From positions 1 to 32,962 of the forward strand of contig URDD01000024.1 in assembly GCA_900546395.1 (NCBI GenBank): 32,962 bases of DNA. Direction: 5' to 3'. Position 1 is the stretch's first letter, and each line of letters opens with the position of its first letter. The DNA is from an uncultured Bacteroidales bacterium (lineage in GTDB: Bacteria; Bacteroidota; Bacteroidia; Bacteroidales; UBA932). The notes under the pieces are model-generated. The model searched no databases and was not told the DNA's origin. It saw nothing but the letters and a program-made list of their open reading frames with translations. Position numbers and translations under genes: made by a program. Positions 23,423 to 32,861 of this stretch are shown in pieces.

Positions 23423-24373
23423 ATGGGATACGAAGAGATAAAGGACGCCGTTTTCAAATATTTCAGCGGTAAAACGGACCTGAATCAGGAATCGGAAATA
23501 TTCAATTATTTGTCTTCAAAGCCTGACGGCCGTGAAATTCTGGAGGATATGGAGAAGGAATGGCTGGTGGAGAATGGGCGGAACCACTCTGTCAGGATGT
23601 CTTTCCAGATTCTTATGGAAAGAATTCGCAGGAGGAAGAGACGCAGGATATTTGCAGCAGTCGCAGCATCGGCGGCATCTTTGGCTGCAGTCGCTGTATT
23701 TTCACATTATCTGGTCTCGCATTATTCAGTGGCTGAAAGCTATGCATTTTGTACTGAAGCAGGAGAAAAGGTATGTATTACCTTGCCTGACAGCTCCAAA
23801 GTCTGGCTTAACAGCGAATCGGAACTTCATTATTATGAAATGGCCTTGTCAGGGAAACGTAAGGTAGAATTGAAAGGTGAAGCTTTTTTTGATGTGAGGA
23901 AGTATGCCCGCAGGCCGTTTGTCGTCTATGCCGGTGATGCGTCAGTCACTGTGACCGGTACTGAGTTCAATGTAAAGTTATGTCCGAAAGGAGATGTCCA
24001 GACTGCTCTTGTTTCAGGTTCGGTCAAGTTTGATGCCGGTTCTGAAACGGTGGCTATGGCCCCGGGAGATTTGCTGACATATGATTCGTCTGACAGGAGC
24101 ATAAGCAAGTCCAATACTGATTTGAGCCGGTATGTAGATTGGGTAGAGATGCGGCTTGACTATCCGGAAATATCCGTAAGCAGACTTTTCTCCCGTCTTG
24201 AAATGATTTATGGTGTCGAGATAGATTACAGACAGGAAAAATACGGCAGCAGGATTTTTCGAATCATACTTAGTGACAAGAATTCAATAGAAGATGTCCT
24301 TGACGCCGTATCTGTCATGATTCCAATAAAATACGAAAGAAACGGAAATCTTATCATAGTGAAGGAAATATAA
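23423..24373 (+). CDS. FecR-family anti-sigma factor
   Basis: The 316-residue protein is a single-pass inner-membrane anti-sigma factor. Residues 1-70 form the cytoplasmic sigma-binding part and end in the basic RRRKRRR. Residues 76-98 are the membrane helix. Residues 105-215 are the periplasmic FecR domain (CTEAGEKVCITLPDSSKVWLN, KVELKGEAFFDV, VTVTGTEFNVK). Residues 245-316 are a DUF4974/STN-like domain (SRLFSRLEMIYGVEI). In known systems the SusC signalling domain contacts this periplasmic part and frees the sigma factor. It lies 108 bases after the sigma gene and 60 bases before susC. Confidence 0.94.
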   Translation: MGYEEIKDAVFKYFSGKTDLNQESEIFNYLSSKPDGREILEDMEKEWLVENGRNHSVRMSFQILMERIRRRKRRRIFAAVAASAASLAAVAVFSHYLVSHYSVAESYAFCTEAGEKVCITLPDSSKVWLNSESELHYYEMALSGKRKVELKGEAFFDVRKYARRPFVVYAGDASVTVTGTEFNVKLCPKGDVQTALVSGSVKFDAGSETVAMAPGDLLTYDSSDRSISKSNTDLSRYVDWVEMRLDYPEISVSRLFSRLEMIYGVEIDYRQEKYGSRIFRIILSDKNSIEDVLDAVSVMIPIKYERNGNLIIVKEI

Positions 24374-24433
24374 ATTCTGAACAGGGATTTTTAACATATA
24401 TAAACTATTAACCCAAATTAACACAGTCAGCAA

Positions 24434-27400
24434 ATGAATAGAAACAGCTTGTTGAAATTAGCGTTCGCTTTGCTGTTATGTCTGGTTATGGAATATAGTT
24501 CCTATGCCCAGACTATAACCAAATCTTTCAGGAACGCAGCTCTGACGGAAGTAGTAAAGGAACTGGAACGTCAGACAGGATTGTCTTTTATTTATGAAAA
24601 AGAGGATTTGAAGTCAGCATCGGCAGTCACCGCTGATTTTAAAGACACTTCAGTCAAAGATGTATTGGATAAAGTCGTCCGTCCGCCTCTAAAATATGAA
24701 ATCAGAGGCAATATAATAGCAATTACCAAATCAGCGGAAAAGACTAAGGTGAAATCATCAGTTCCGGAGGAGAAAACAGAGGTGTCAGGAGTAGTTGTAG
24801 ATGCCGTTACAGGAGAGCCTGTCATAGGAGCTGCAATCTGGGTTAAAGATACCTCTATAGGTATTACAGCCGATCTTGACGGACGCTTCAGCCTGTCGTT
24901 TACCGGAAATTACGGTTATGTATCCGTTTCTTCAATGGGATATGTCAATCAGGATATACTTGTGAAAAAAGGCGTTCAGAGTGTCAAAATAAGCCTGGAA
25001 CCTGATGATACGCAGCTGGACGAGGCGGTGGCTATTGGCTATGGACATCAGAAGAGGGCAAGTATAGTAGGTGCTATTACTACCATAAATCCGGAGACTA
25101 TGAAGGTTCCGGTATCCAAAATATCCAATTCGCTTGCAGGACGCCTTTCAGGAGTTATCAGTGTGCAGCGTAGCGGAGAACCTGGAGAAGGGTCGGATTT
25201 CTGGATCAGGGGTATTTCCACCTTCGGGGCCAATGCTTCTCCACTTATTCTGGTAGATGGTATAGAGAGGGATATTGACCTTGTGGATGTTGAGGATATA
25301 AAAGAATTTTCAGTACTTAAGGATGCAGCTGCAACTGCGGTATATGGTGTGCGAGGCGCCAATGGAGTGGTTCTTATCACTACACGCAGCGGAAAAGAGG
25401 GAAAGCCTACAGTTACAGTTAAAGTGGAGAGCGGTATTGTTTCTCCGACAAAAGTTCCGGAAATGGCAGATGCTTTCCAGTATATGGAGATGTACAATGA
25501 TGCAGCAGGTTATGCTTATTATGACGATGAGTTTGTAAGAAAAGTGCGTACAGGAGAGGATCCTGACCTTTATCCGAATGTTGACTGGATAGGCAGCATT
25601 TTCAGAAAAGTGAGCAACAATACCAGAGCCAATATCAACGTAAGCGGAGGAACCAATACAGTAAAGTATTATGTCTCCGGAGGATTTTATAATGAAAACG
25701 GCTTGTTTTCTAAGGACCCTATGCTTAACTACAATACAGGTACTTATTTCCGCAAGTTCAATTTCAGGGCAAATCTGGATATAAATATAAAAAAACACAC
25801 AAGCCTTACCTTGAATCTGGCCACTACTTTTGAACAGAAAAATCAGGGAGGAGTAGGTTCGGAAAATATTTGGGCCTATGCATTGCAGACTCCGGCAATA
25901 ATGTTCCCTATGGTTTATTCCAACGGCAAGTTTGCAGGTCCCGGTGCCTTACAGGGAAACAACCCTTATACGGAATTGACGCAGACTGGATACAAGCAGA
26001 ATTTTTATAACAATGCCCAGTCTCTGGTAGCCGTAAAGCATGACTTTTCATGGCTCACAGCCGGTCTTTCAGCCACATTGAAAGCTTCGTTTGATGCCAA
26101 CAATACTGCGTGGCAGAACAGGACCCGCAAGGCTGAGCAGTGGGGTAACCCTTACAGGGATGAAAACGGAGTACTGCAGCTGACACAACTGGTGGAAGGT
26201 TCGCAGACATTGAACTTCGGCTATGGGAACGGAGGTTGGAGGTCTCTGTATCTGGAAGCCAATATCAATTATAACAGATCTTTTGGAAAACATAATGTAG
26301 GAGCTCTGCTTCTCTATCAGCAGTCTCAGAAAAATTACGTAGGAAGCAGCGCTACGGATTCACAGGCCGCTTTGCCTTACAGACATCAGGGACTGGCATT
26401 CAGAGCGACATACAATTATGACAGCAGATATTTTATAGAGTTCAATGCAGGATACAATGGTTCGGAAAACTTTTCACCCGGACACCGCTTTGGATTCTTC
26501 CCGTCTGTTGCCGCAGGATGGATGGCCTCAAACGAGAAATTCTGGGAGCCTGTTTCAAAGGTAATCAGCCAGTTCAAAATCAAAGGTTCGTACGGACTTG
26601 TGGGAAATGACCAGATTGGAGGAAACAGACGGTTCATCTACCTTGAAACCATTAATGACGGAAGCAAATATAATTTTGGAGAATCAGTCACAAGTCATCC
26701 TTCATATATTATGGGAGAGTGGAGCAACCCGAATGTAGGCTGGGAAGAGGCCCGCAAGCTTGATGCCGGAGTTGAGGCGACTTTCTTTGACAAACTTAAA
26801 GTGCAGGTAGATTATTTCCGTGAAAACAGATCCGGAATTTTCCTTCAGCGCAAATCTATACCTGTCTATGTCGGAATTTCTTCCAGACCGTATGTAAATA
26901 TCGGAAAAATGCGGAATTCCGGTTGGGACGCATCAGTGCAGTATGACCAGACAATCGGTCAGGTGACACTTTCTGCTATGGGAAATTTCACATTCGCAAG
27001 GAATGTTATTCTGGATCAGGACGAGCCGGACTGGACCGAGCTGTATATGAACAGGACAGGTCAGGCAAGATGGCAGCGATTCGGTTATGTGTCTGACGGA
27101 CTTTTTAAGGATGAGGAAGACATAAAATCTTGGCCGGACCAGTCTTATTTTGGAGATATCAAGCCGGGAGATATCAAGTACAAGGATCTTAACATTGACG
27201 GAAAAATTGATGACAAGGACCAGAAAGCCATAGGATATACCGGAATTCCGGAAATTGTTTATGGTTTCGGGCTCTCCCTCCTGTGGAAAGGATTTGATGT
27301 ATCAGTATTCTTCCAGGGTGTGTCTCATGTGGATTTCTCGATAAACTCAACTATGGTAAGAGGATTTACGGCATCAAAACCGGCTGAAAGCAATGTGTTC

Positions 27401-27730
27401 AGCGACGTTTATGAAAATTACTGGACTCCGGAGCGGACTGATGCGAAATATCCGCGTCTTACCACTACTGACAATGCGAATAACAGCCAGTCCTCTGATT
27501 TCTGGCTTGTAAACGGGCGTTATCTCAGGCTTAAGAATGCCGAAATAGGATATTCGCTTTCAAAGAGAGCGGTGCAGAAAATCAAGTTGAAAAATCTCAG
27601 GTTTTATGTTTCAGGGACAAATCTTCTGACATTCAGTCCATTCAAGCTTTGGGACCCGGATTTACAGACTGGCGCGGCACATTATCCTAACAATATGATG
27701 GTAAATGTAGGAGTAAATCTGTCATTCTGA
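24434..27730 (+). CDS. SusC/RagA-family TonB-dependent outer-membrane transporter with STN domain
   Basis: The 1098-residue protein imports glycans with its SusD partner using TonB energy. In order: a signal peptide (1-25, cleaved after YSSYA); an STN signalling domain (about 27-100, FRNAALTEVVKELERQTGLSF); a carboxypeptidase-regulatory-like beta-sandwich (about 116-190, VSGVVVDAVTGEPVIGAAI); the plug (about 200-320) with FWIRGISTFGANASPLILVDG and LKDAAATAVYGVRGANGVVLITT; then the barrel, ending in aromatic NVGVNLSF. The STN domain marks SusC proteins wired to an ECF sigma/anti-sigma pair, which is exactly the upstream context. Length is normal. susD follows by 34 bases. Confidence 0.96.
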   Translation: MNRNSLLKLAFALLLCLVMEYSSYAQTITKSFRNAALTEVVKELERQTGLSFIYEKEDLKSASAVTADFKDTSVKDVLDKVVRPPLKYEIRGNIIAITKSAEKTKVKSSVPEEKTEVSGVVVDAVTGEPVIGAAIWVKDTSIGITADLDGRFSLSFTGNYGYVSVSSMGYVNQDILVKKGVQSVKISLEPDDTQLDEAVAIGYGHQKRASIVGAITTINPETMKVPVSKISNSLAGRLSGVISVQRSGEPGEGSDFWIRGISTFGANASPLILVDGIERDIDLVDVEDIKEFSVLKDAAATAVYGVRGANGVVLITTRSGKEGKPTVTVKVESGIVSPTKVPEMADAFQYMEMYNDAAGYAYYDDEFVRKVRTGEDPDLYPNVDWIGSIFRKVSNNTRANINVSGGTNTVKYYVSGGFYNENGLFSKDPMLNYNTGTYFRKFNFRANLDINIKKHTSLTLNLATTFEQKNQGGVGSENIWAYALQTPAIMFPMVYSNGKFAGPGALQGNNPYTELTQTGYKQNFYNNAQSLVAVKHDFSWLTAGLSATLKASFDANNTAWQNRTRKAEQWGNPYRDENGVLQLTQLVEGSQTLNFGYGNGGWRSLYLEANINYNRSFGKHNVGALLLYQQSQKNYVGSSATDSQAALPYRHQGLAFRATYNYDSRYFIEFNAGYNGSENFSPGHRFGFFPSVAAGWMASNEKFWEPVSKVISQFKIKGSYGLVGNDQIGGNRRFIYLETINDGSKYNFGESVTSHPSYIMGEWSNPNVGWEEARKLDAGVEATFFDKLKVQVDYFRENRSGIFLQRKSIPVYVGISSRPYVNIGKMRNSGWDASVQYDQTIGQVTLSAMGNFTFARNVILDQDEPDWTELYMNRTGQARWQRFGYVSDGLFKDEEDIKSWPDQSYFGDIKPGDIKYKDLNIDGKIDDKDQKAIGYTGIPEIVYGFGLSLLWKGFDVSVFFQGVSHVDFSINSTMVRGFTASKPAESNVFSDVYENYWTPERTDAKYPRLTTTDNANNSQSSDFWLVNGRYLRLKNAEIGYSLSKRAVQKIKLKNLRFYVSGTNLLTFSPFKLWDPDLQTGAAHYPNNMMVNVGVNLSF

Positions 27731-27764
27731 TAATGATTATACGCAGGTAATTAAAGAAAAAGTT

Positions 27765-29678
27765 ATGAAGAAAATATATATAATTGTATCAATACTGATT
27801 TGTGGCATTGCATTTTCAGGATGCGACAGCTTTCTCGACCGTCAGCCGGATGACCAGCTGACGTCGAAGAATGTTTTCGACAAGAAGGAATCTACCTGGA
27901 AATATCTTGTAAATGTTTATTCTTTTATTCTGGACTATGCCGACCATTCGGGATATGGCAGTGCGTCAATATCTATTCCTGCTTCAGATGAAGCTTCCGG
28001 TGCATATACAGGCAGCAGGGCCTTTGCGTTGTGGACACATAACCAGCTTACACCGATGACAACACATGGCGGATATAGAAGCGGCCCTTACAAAAACCAA
28101 TATAAAGGTATCCGTGAGGCTACTTTTTTTATGCAGAAAGTGTATGATTGTCCGGAACTTACGGATGAAGAGAAGAAAATCTGGTCTGCAGAGGCGCGTT
28201 TCCTAAGGGCATATTATTATACCGAACTTCTCAAATGGACAGGTCCTGTAGTATTCCTTGGAGATAAACTGGCGGATTTGTCCGATCCCAACCTTGACAA
28301 TGTAGATCGGGCCTCGTGGAAGACTATAGTGGATTGGGTGCAGAATGAGTTTTTGCAGGCTTCGGAAGATCTTCCGGATTCATGGGGAAGTGCTGACCTT
28401 GGCCGCGCAACAAAGGGTGCGGCACTTGCTATCCGTGCCAGACTGCTTTTGTATAATGCAAGACCACTTTTCAACGGTCAGAACGGCACCGGCATGTATG
28501 ATGACATAGTTAACAAGTCAGGCGAAAAACTTTTCAATACAGAATATGACCGGGAACGTTGGAAAGTTGCTGCCGATGCTGCCAAGGCTGTAATGGATTT
28601 AAATCTCTATCATCTTGTTGATGACAAGGACAAAACACCTCTTGAAAATATCCATGAAGCTTTTATGAGTCTTAACTCTCCTGAAAATATCTTCACTAAA
28701 CAACAGGGAGGAAGTAGCAACAGATTAGGCTCAACACCAGCAGGTATCGGAGGAACTTCTTATGGAGGAATTTCTCTGACACAGAAGATGGTTGATGCTT
28801 TTGCTATGGAAAACGGAAGATATCCTATTACCAATATGGATACTCCGGAATATAAGAACGGCTGTGGCGAAATAGTCATTGATCCGGAGTCTGGATATTC
28901 AGAGACTGGAAGTACTGATTTTGTCAATCCGTTTTTTGAGGCATTTCCTCAGAAGCCTGTCACAGATAAGATTAAAACTATGAATATGTATGTAGGCAGA
29001 GAGCCTAGATTTTATGCCAATGTTTTCTGGAGCGGACAGACGTGGGTAGCTGGTTCTGTAGTAAAAAAGAATATACAGTTTTATCAGAAAGGCGGATCTG
29101 GCCCTATGACGTCAAACAACTATCCTCCTACCGGGTATCTTAATCTGAAATTCATAGATCCGACAGTGGCAACAACCAGCGGTGCTTGGGGAAATCTGTC
29201 CTGGCCAATGATAAGATATGCTGATATACTTCTTATGTATGCTGAGGCACTGATAGAATATGACTGTGTTACATATGAAAAGGAAATTCTGGATGCTTGG
29301 AACAAGGTGCGCAGCAGGGCTGGCGTAGATAACATTGAAGAGGTGTATCCTGAAATCAAGGGTAACGTAGAGCTCATGCGCAAGTATATAAGAAGAGAAA
29401 GGATGGTGGAGCTCTGCTTTGAAGGACACAGATATTTTGATACGAGGACTTGGATGACAGCTTTGATTGAAGACAATGGTGAGGTAGTCGGCTGTAATAT
29501 CAAGGCTCTCAACCATAATATCGGAGGCGATTATTGGAAACGCACTTCCGTATTTGAGACTTATGGCGAAGGGGGATTCATGACCAGAAGGTCATTTACT
29601 GAAAAGAACTATCTTTTCCCTGTCAATCAGGAAGAACTGGACAGGGTTCCGGGCATGACTCAGAATCTGGGGTGGTAA
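27765..29678 (+). CDS. RagB/SusD-family glycan-binding lipoprotein
   Basis: SusD proteins cap the SusC barrel on the cell surface and capture glycan. The 637-residue protein has a lipoprotein signal peptide with the lipobox AFSGC (Cys20). After it comes DSFLDRQPDDQLTSKNVF, the usual SusD N-terminus. The TPR-like helices include EARFLRAYYYTELLKWTGPVVF (about 145-165). The conserved C-terminal block RKYIRRERMVELCFEGHRYFDTRTW lies near 540-565. The ligand-binding loops are not predictable. At 637 residues it is at the long end of the family. A small hairpin separates it from the next gene. Confidence 0.96.
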   Translation: MKKIYIIVSILICGIAFSGCDSFLDRQPDDQLTSKNVFDKKESTWKYLVNVYSFILDYADHSGYGSASISIPASDEASGAYTGSRAFALWTHNQLTPMTTHGGYRSGPYKNQYKGIREATFFMQKVYDCPELTDEEKKIWSAEARFLRAYYYTELLKWTGPVVFLGDKLADLSDPNLDNVDRASWKTIVDWVQNEFLQASEDLPDSWGSADLGRATKGAALAIRARLLLYNARPLFNGQNGTGMYDDIVNKSGEKLFNTEYDRERWKVAADAAKAVMDLNLYHLVDDKDKTPLENIHEAFMSLNSPENIFTKQQGGSSNRLGSTPAGIGGTSYGGISLTQKMVDAFAMENGRYPITNMDTPEYKNGCGEIVIDPESGYSETGSTDFVNPFFEAFPQKPVTDKIKTMNMYVGREPRFYANVFWSGQTWVAGSVVKKNIQFYQKGGSGPMTSNNYPPTGYLNLKFIDPTVATTSGAWGNLSWPMIRYADILLMYAEALIEYDCVTYEKEILDAWNKVRSRAGVDNIEEVYPEIKGNVELMRKYIRRERMVELCFEGHRYFDTRTWMTALIEDNGEVVGCNIKALNHNIGGDYWKRTSVFETYGEGGFMTRRSFTEKNYLFPVNQEELDRVPGMTQNLGW

Positions 29679-29682
29679 TCAG

Positions 29683-29697
29683 TACCGTAAGACGGTA
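29683..29697 (+). repeat. short hairpin between susD and the DUF1735 gene
   Basis: TACCGT and ACGGTA form a perfect 6-bp stem around an AAG loop, 5 bases after the susD stop. There is no T run, so it is not a terminator. An RNA-stability or processing element that tunes expression within the operon is possible. Confidence 0.4.
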
Positions 29698-29729
29698 ACA
29701 TTATGTAAAATGATGAAATTGGAAAATAT

Positions 29730-31064
29730 ATGAAATTAAAGAATATTATATCGGGAATCTGTGTTGTCACGACTATAGCTTCCTGTGAGAAAAGTCATCT
29801 CAATGACAATATGTATGATCCTGCCGTATATATTGTTAACCACGGCATCAATGATGATGTTTTCTATGTGGTAGAAGGACGCCATACGGTAGATATTAAT
29901 GCTTATTGTGCAGGTGTCGGAGATATTGATCCGGCTGTATCTGTCAAAGTGAGTGAAGAAGCGCTGGCGGAATGGAATAAGGAGAACGGTCAGAACTTGA
30001 AAATGTTGCCGGAAGACTGTTATGTCCTGGAGTCTTCAGTAAAGACAATGTCTGATGCCAGAACTGCATTCTCCCTTGACTTCGACTGCGACCGTCTTGC
30101 AGAATTATCGGAATCAGAAGACTTTTCTGATCTGACAGGATATGCAGTTCCGGTTGTTTTGGAAAGCCATACTGACGGTATAGGGCTTCCGGATGATAAG
30201 AGTATAGCTGTTTCTGTAGTTGTGCCAAAGATGAATCTTATGAGTTTCTTTTTCGAGCAAGCTGGAGCTTCTGAGGTAAATCTTTCTTCATTTGAGGATG
30301 ATGGTGAGTATATTTCGTATTCATACCGTATATATACTCCGGTTGAAAACCATTGGGATAATGAAGTCTCTTTCGAGTTCAATTTTGATGAGGGAGGCCT
30401 GGCGCATGAAATATTGCCGGAAGGTTCATATACCTTGACTTCATCTGCAGAAAAGTTTACAGAAGGGGTCTCTGAGATTTTCTATACAGTCAAGATTGAC
30501 AAGGATGCTGTTGATGACCAGTTTTTTACTATGACGGCAAGAGTAAAGAGTGACGGCGAATATATTCTTGGAGGAGAGTCTTCTTCTACGGTAGATGTCT
30601 TTAACAGATATTATGTCGATAACAAGAAAATCAAGGTGTTGAGCTGTAATTCATTTGTTCCAGGGAAAGGAGCAGAGTTGACAATAGACGGCAATATTTC
30701 AACCAGGTGGGAAAGTGCTTACCAGAGTAACCATACAGGAATAATGGCTACTCCGTATGAAATCGTTTATGAACTGGAGGAGCCTTTGACTTCGTTCAGA
30801 GGTGTCGAGATATACAGGAGGAATGACAAATATGTAACAGACCTGAAAGCCGGCAAATGGTATGTTTCCACAGATGGAAAAATATTTACCGAAGTTTTGA
30901 CTTTTGACTATGGGACCAGCAAGGACGTCGGACCGCTGCTTCACGAATGCGCTGCACCGGCAGAGGCCAGATTCATTAAATTTGAAGTAACCGAATGTGG
31001 TAGAAAAACAGGAAGCGGTGTTCCTTTGGCACATCTCAGTGAGGTAAATATAATATATAGATAG
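29730..31064 (+). CDS. surface lipoprotein with DUF1735 and F5/8C-like domains (SusE-position protein)
   Basis: The 444-residue protein has a lipoprotein signal peptide with lipobox TIASC (Cys19). Residues 30-165 fit DUF1735, with the pattern of a strand, LAEWNKENGQNLKMLPEDCY, then YAVPVVLES. A second beta-rich region covers about 175-300. Residues 305-444 look like an F5/8 type C (discoidin) carbohydrate-binding module: TIDGNISTRWESAY, FRGVEIYRRND, and a final ARFIKFEVTE..LAHLSEVNIIY. By position and make-up it is a surface glycan-binding protein in the SusE/F slot. Its ligand is unknown. The GH27 gene starts 1 base after its stop, so they are translated from one message. Confidence 0.88.
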   Translation: MKLKNIISGICVVTTIASCEKSHLNDNMYDPAVYIVNHGINDDVFYVVEGRHTVDINAYCAGVGDIDPAVSVKVSEEALAEWNKENGQNLKMLPEDCYVLESSVKTMSDARTAFSLDFDCDRLAELSESEDFSDLTGYAVPVVLESHTDGIGLPDDKSIAVSVVVPKMNLMSFFFEQAGASEVNLSSFEDDGEYISYSYRIYTPVENHWDNEVSFEFNFDEGGLAHEILPEGSYTLTSSAEKFTEGVSEIFYTVKIDKDAVDDQFFTMTARVKSDGEYILGGESSSTVDVFNRYYVDNKKIKVLSCNSFVPGKGAELTIDGNISTRWESAYQSNHTGIMATPYEIVYELEEPLTSFRGVEIYRRNDKYVTDLKAGKWYVSTDGKIFTEVLTFDYGTSKDVGPLLHECAAPAEARFIKFEVTECGRKTGSGVPLAHLSEVNIIYR

Positions 31065-31065
31065 A

Positions 31066-32706
31066 ATGATTGATATGGTTTCATCAAGTTTCTCAAGAAT
31101 TGCAGCAGTATTTGCGTTGATTTTTTCCATTATATATGAACCTGCCTTTGCCGGTGATGGAAATAAGGACAATTCCTCTTTCATTCTTACTCCTGAAGCT
31201 CCGGATACGCCGAGAATAAACGGGGCAAGGAAATACGGGGCACGTCCGGGTTCGGATTTTCTTTACCGGGTTCCGGCAACAGGTGTGCGTCCAATGCTGT
31301 TTGCGGCTGAAGGTCTTCCTAAGGGATTGAAGATAGACAGCAGTACAGGAATTATTTCCGGGGCTGTGAAAAAAGAAGGCACATATAAGGTGTTGTTGTC
31401 GGCTGAGAACAGTCAGGGACGTTATGAACGTGAGTTTACTATTATTATAGGGGATAATCTATCCCTTACTCCACCTCTTGGCTGGAACTCGTGGAATTGT
31501 TGGGGCAACACAGTTACTCAGGAAAAAGTAATGGCAGCAGCAAAGGCTATGGAAGAAAAAGGACTTGCTGATTACGGATGGTCATATATTAATATTGACG
31601 ATGGTTGGCAAGGTATCAGAGGTGGAAAATATAATGCTATACAGCCGAACAGAAAATTTCCGGATATTAAAGCCCTTGCTGACAGCATTCATGCGATGGG
31701 AATGAAAATAGGTATTTATTCAGGTCCCTGGGTTGCTACTTATGCAGGACATATCGGTACACATTGTGACAATCCTGACGGGCGCTATGAGTGGGTTGAG
31801 AAAAAACTGCATGATGAAAACTATAAATTGGACGACCCGTCCGGTAAATATACCAGAGAGAACCAGAGAAGAAGTGGCGAGTTTTCTTTTGCTGAAGAAG
31901 ATGCGGCACAGTGGGCAGAATGGGGAATTGACTATCTTAAGTATGACTGGTATCCTGCGGACTATTACAGTTTGAAGGAAATGCATGATGCTCTTGCGGG
32001 AACCGGAAGGGATATTGTTTATAGTATATCCAATGGTGCGCTGTTTGGGCTTGCACCGGCTTTTGCTGAGTTTGCTCAGTGCTGGAGGACTACCGGTGAT
32101 ATTACAGATACATGGAAAAGTGTCAGCGGAATCGGATTTAGGGAGCAGGACAGATGGGCTCCTTACAGATCTCCGGGGCATTGGCCGGATGCCGATATGC
32201 TGGTAGTCGGACATGTCGGTTGGGGGGAGAAGACTTATCCGACGAGACTTACTCCGGATGAGCAGTATTCTCATATTACATTATGGGCAATGTTGGCTTC
32301 CCCTATGCTCCTTGGGTGCGATATGAGCAAACTTGACGATTTTACTATAAGCCTTCTGTGCAACAGTGAGGTTATAGACATACATCAGGATGTTCTCGGA
32401 TACCAGGCTTCTAAATATTATTCAGACTCCGGTTATGCTACATATGTGAAGCCTCTTGAAGACGGGTCAGTAGCAGTGGCGATGTTTAATCTTTCGGATA
32501 GTATAAGGAAAATAGGATTTATTCCTAAACATATAGGTATAATAGGAACTCAAAAAATACGAGATGTCTGGAGACAGAAAGATATTGCGGAGATTGATTA
32601 CAGACAGAGATGGGAGACAGAAGTGGCTCCGCACGGAGTAGTATTGGTAAAAGTATATCCTGGCAATACGAAAGATAAGGTCGTAGGTTATTTCAGAGGA
32701 CGCTGA
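31066..32706 (+). CDS. GH27 family glycoside hydrolase (alpha-galactosidase type)
   Basis: The 546-residue protein has a signal peptide (about 1-29), an Ig-like He_PIG domain (about 62-128, GLPKGLKIDSSTGIISGAV) and a GH27 (beta/alpha)8 barrel starting at TPPLGWNSWNCWG (about 135-147). The nucleophile should be Asp294 in YLKYDWYP and the acid/base Asp345 in RTTGDI, by analogy with LLKFD and RNFAD of human alpha-galactosidase A. The substrate-binding IDDGWQ block (177-182) and GHWPDADMLV are present. A C-terminal beta-sandwich follows from about 450. GH27 includes alpha-galactosidases, alpha-N-acetylgalactosaminidases and beta-L-arabinopyranosidases, so specificity is open. A second in-frame ATG at 31075 would also serve the signal peptide. 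Confidence 0.93.
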   Translation: MIDMVSSSFSRIAAVFALIFSIIYEPAFAGDGNKDNSSFILTPEAPDTPRINGARKYGARPGSDFLYRVPATGVRPMLFAAEGLPKGLKIDSSTGIISGAVKKEGTYKVLLSAENSQGRYEREFTIIIGDNLSLTPPLGWNSWNCWGNTVTQEKVMAAAKAMEEKGLADYGWSYINIDDGWQGIRGGKYNAIQPNRKFPDIKALADSIHAMGMKIGIYSGPWVATYAGHIGTHCDNPDGRYEWVEKKLHDENYKLDDPSGKYTRENQRRSGEFSFAEEDAAQWAEWGIDYLKYDWYPADYYSLKEMHDALAGTGRDIVYSISNGALFGLAPAFAEFAQCWRTTGDITDTWKSVSGIGFREQDRWAPYRSPGHWPDADMLVVGHVGWGEKTYPTRLTPDEQYSHITLWAMLASPMLLGCDMSKLDDFTISLLCNSEVIDIHQDVLGYQASKYYSDSGYATYVKPLEDGSVAVAMFNLSDSIRKIGFIPKHIGIIGTQKIRDVWRQKDIAEIDYRQRWETEVAPHGVVLVKVYPGNTKDKVVGYFRGR

Positions 32707-32744
32707 AATGGCAGAATATTTTTCTAAAAAAACATAAAAAATCA

Positions 32745-32785
32745 TATTTTTATAAGTAATTGATTTTTAAAATGTTATAAAAATA
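32745..32785. repeat. AT-only inverted repeat after the GH27 gene
   Basis: TATTTTTATAA (32745-32755) and TTATAAAAATA (32775-32785) are perfect 11-bp inverted arms with a 19-base spacer. It begins 38 bases after the GH27 stop. With only A-T pairs it would make a weak hairpin, so its role as a terminator is uncertain; it may be chance in very AT-rich DNA. Confidence 0.4.
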
Positions 32786-32789
32786 GGCC

Positions 32790-32830
32790 AAAAAAGTTCA
32801 AAAAAAATATTAAAAAAAGTTGCAAAAAAA
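32790..32830 (+). promoter_or_regulatory. phased A-tracts upstream of the right-edge promoter (UP-like / bent DNA)
   Basis: Four runs of 6-8 A lie at 32790-32795, 32800-32807, 32812-32818 and 32824-32830. Their centres are 11, 11.5 and 12 bp apart, close to one helical turn, and the last abuts the -33 element. This arrangement predicts intrinsic bending and could act as an UP element. Confidence 0.65.
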
Positions 32831-32861
32831 TTTGGAGGGAAAGAAAAAGTCCGTATCTTTG
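32831..32861 (+). promoter_or_regulatory. strong Bacteroidetes promoter, probably for an rRNA operon beyond the window
   Basis: TTTG (32831-32834), 19 bases, then TATCTTTG (32854-32861) match the -33/-7 consensus exactly. Transcription should start near 32868. The roughly 95 bases after it contain no open frame with a plausible start. They include GTTCATTGACAATATTGAG and the purine-rich AAACAAAGAAGCAAACAATG, a composition I associate with leaders of Bacteroidetes 16S rRNA genes. The gene itself lies outside the window, so the rRNA call is inference. Confidence 0.8.
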
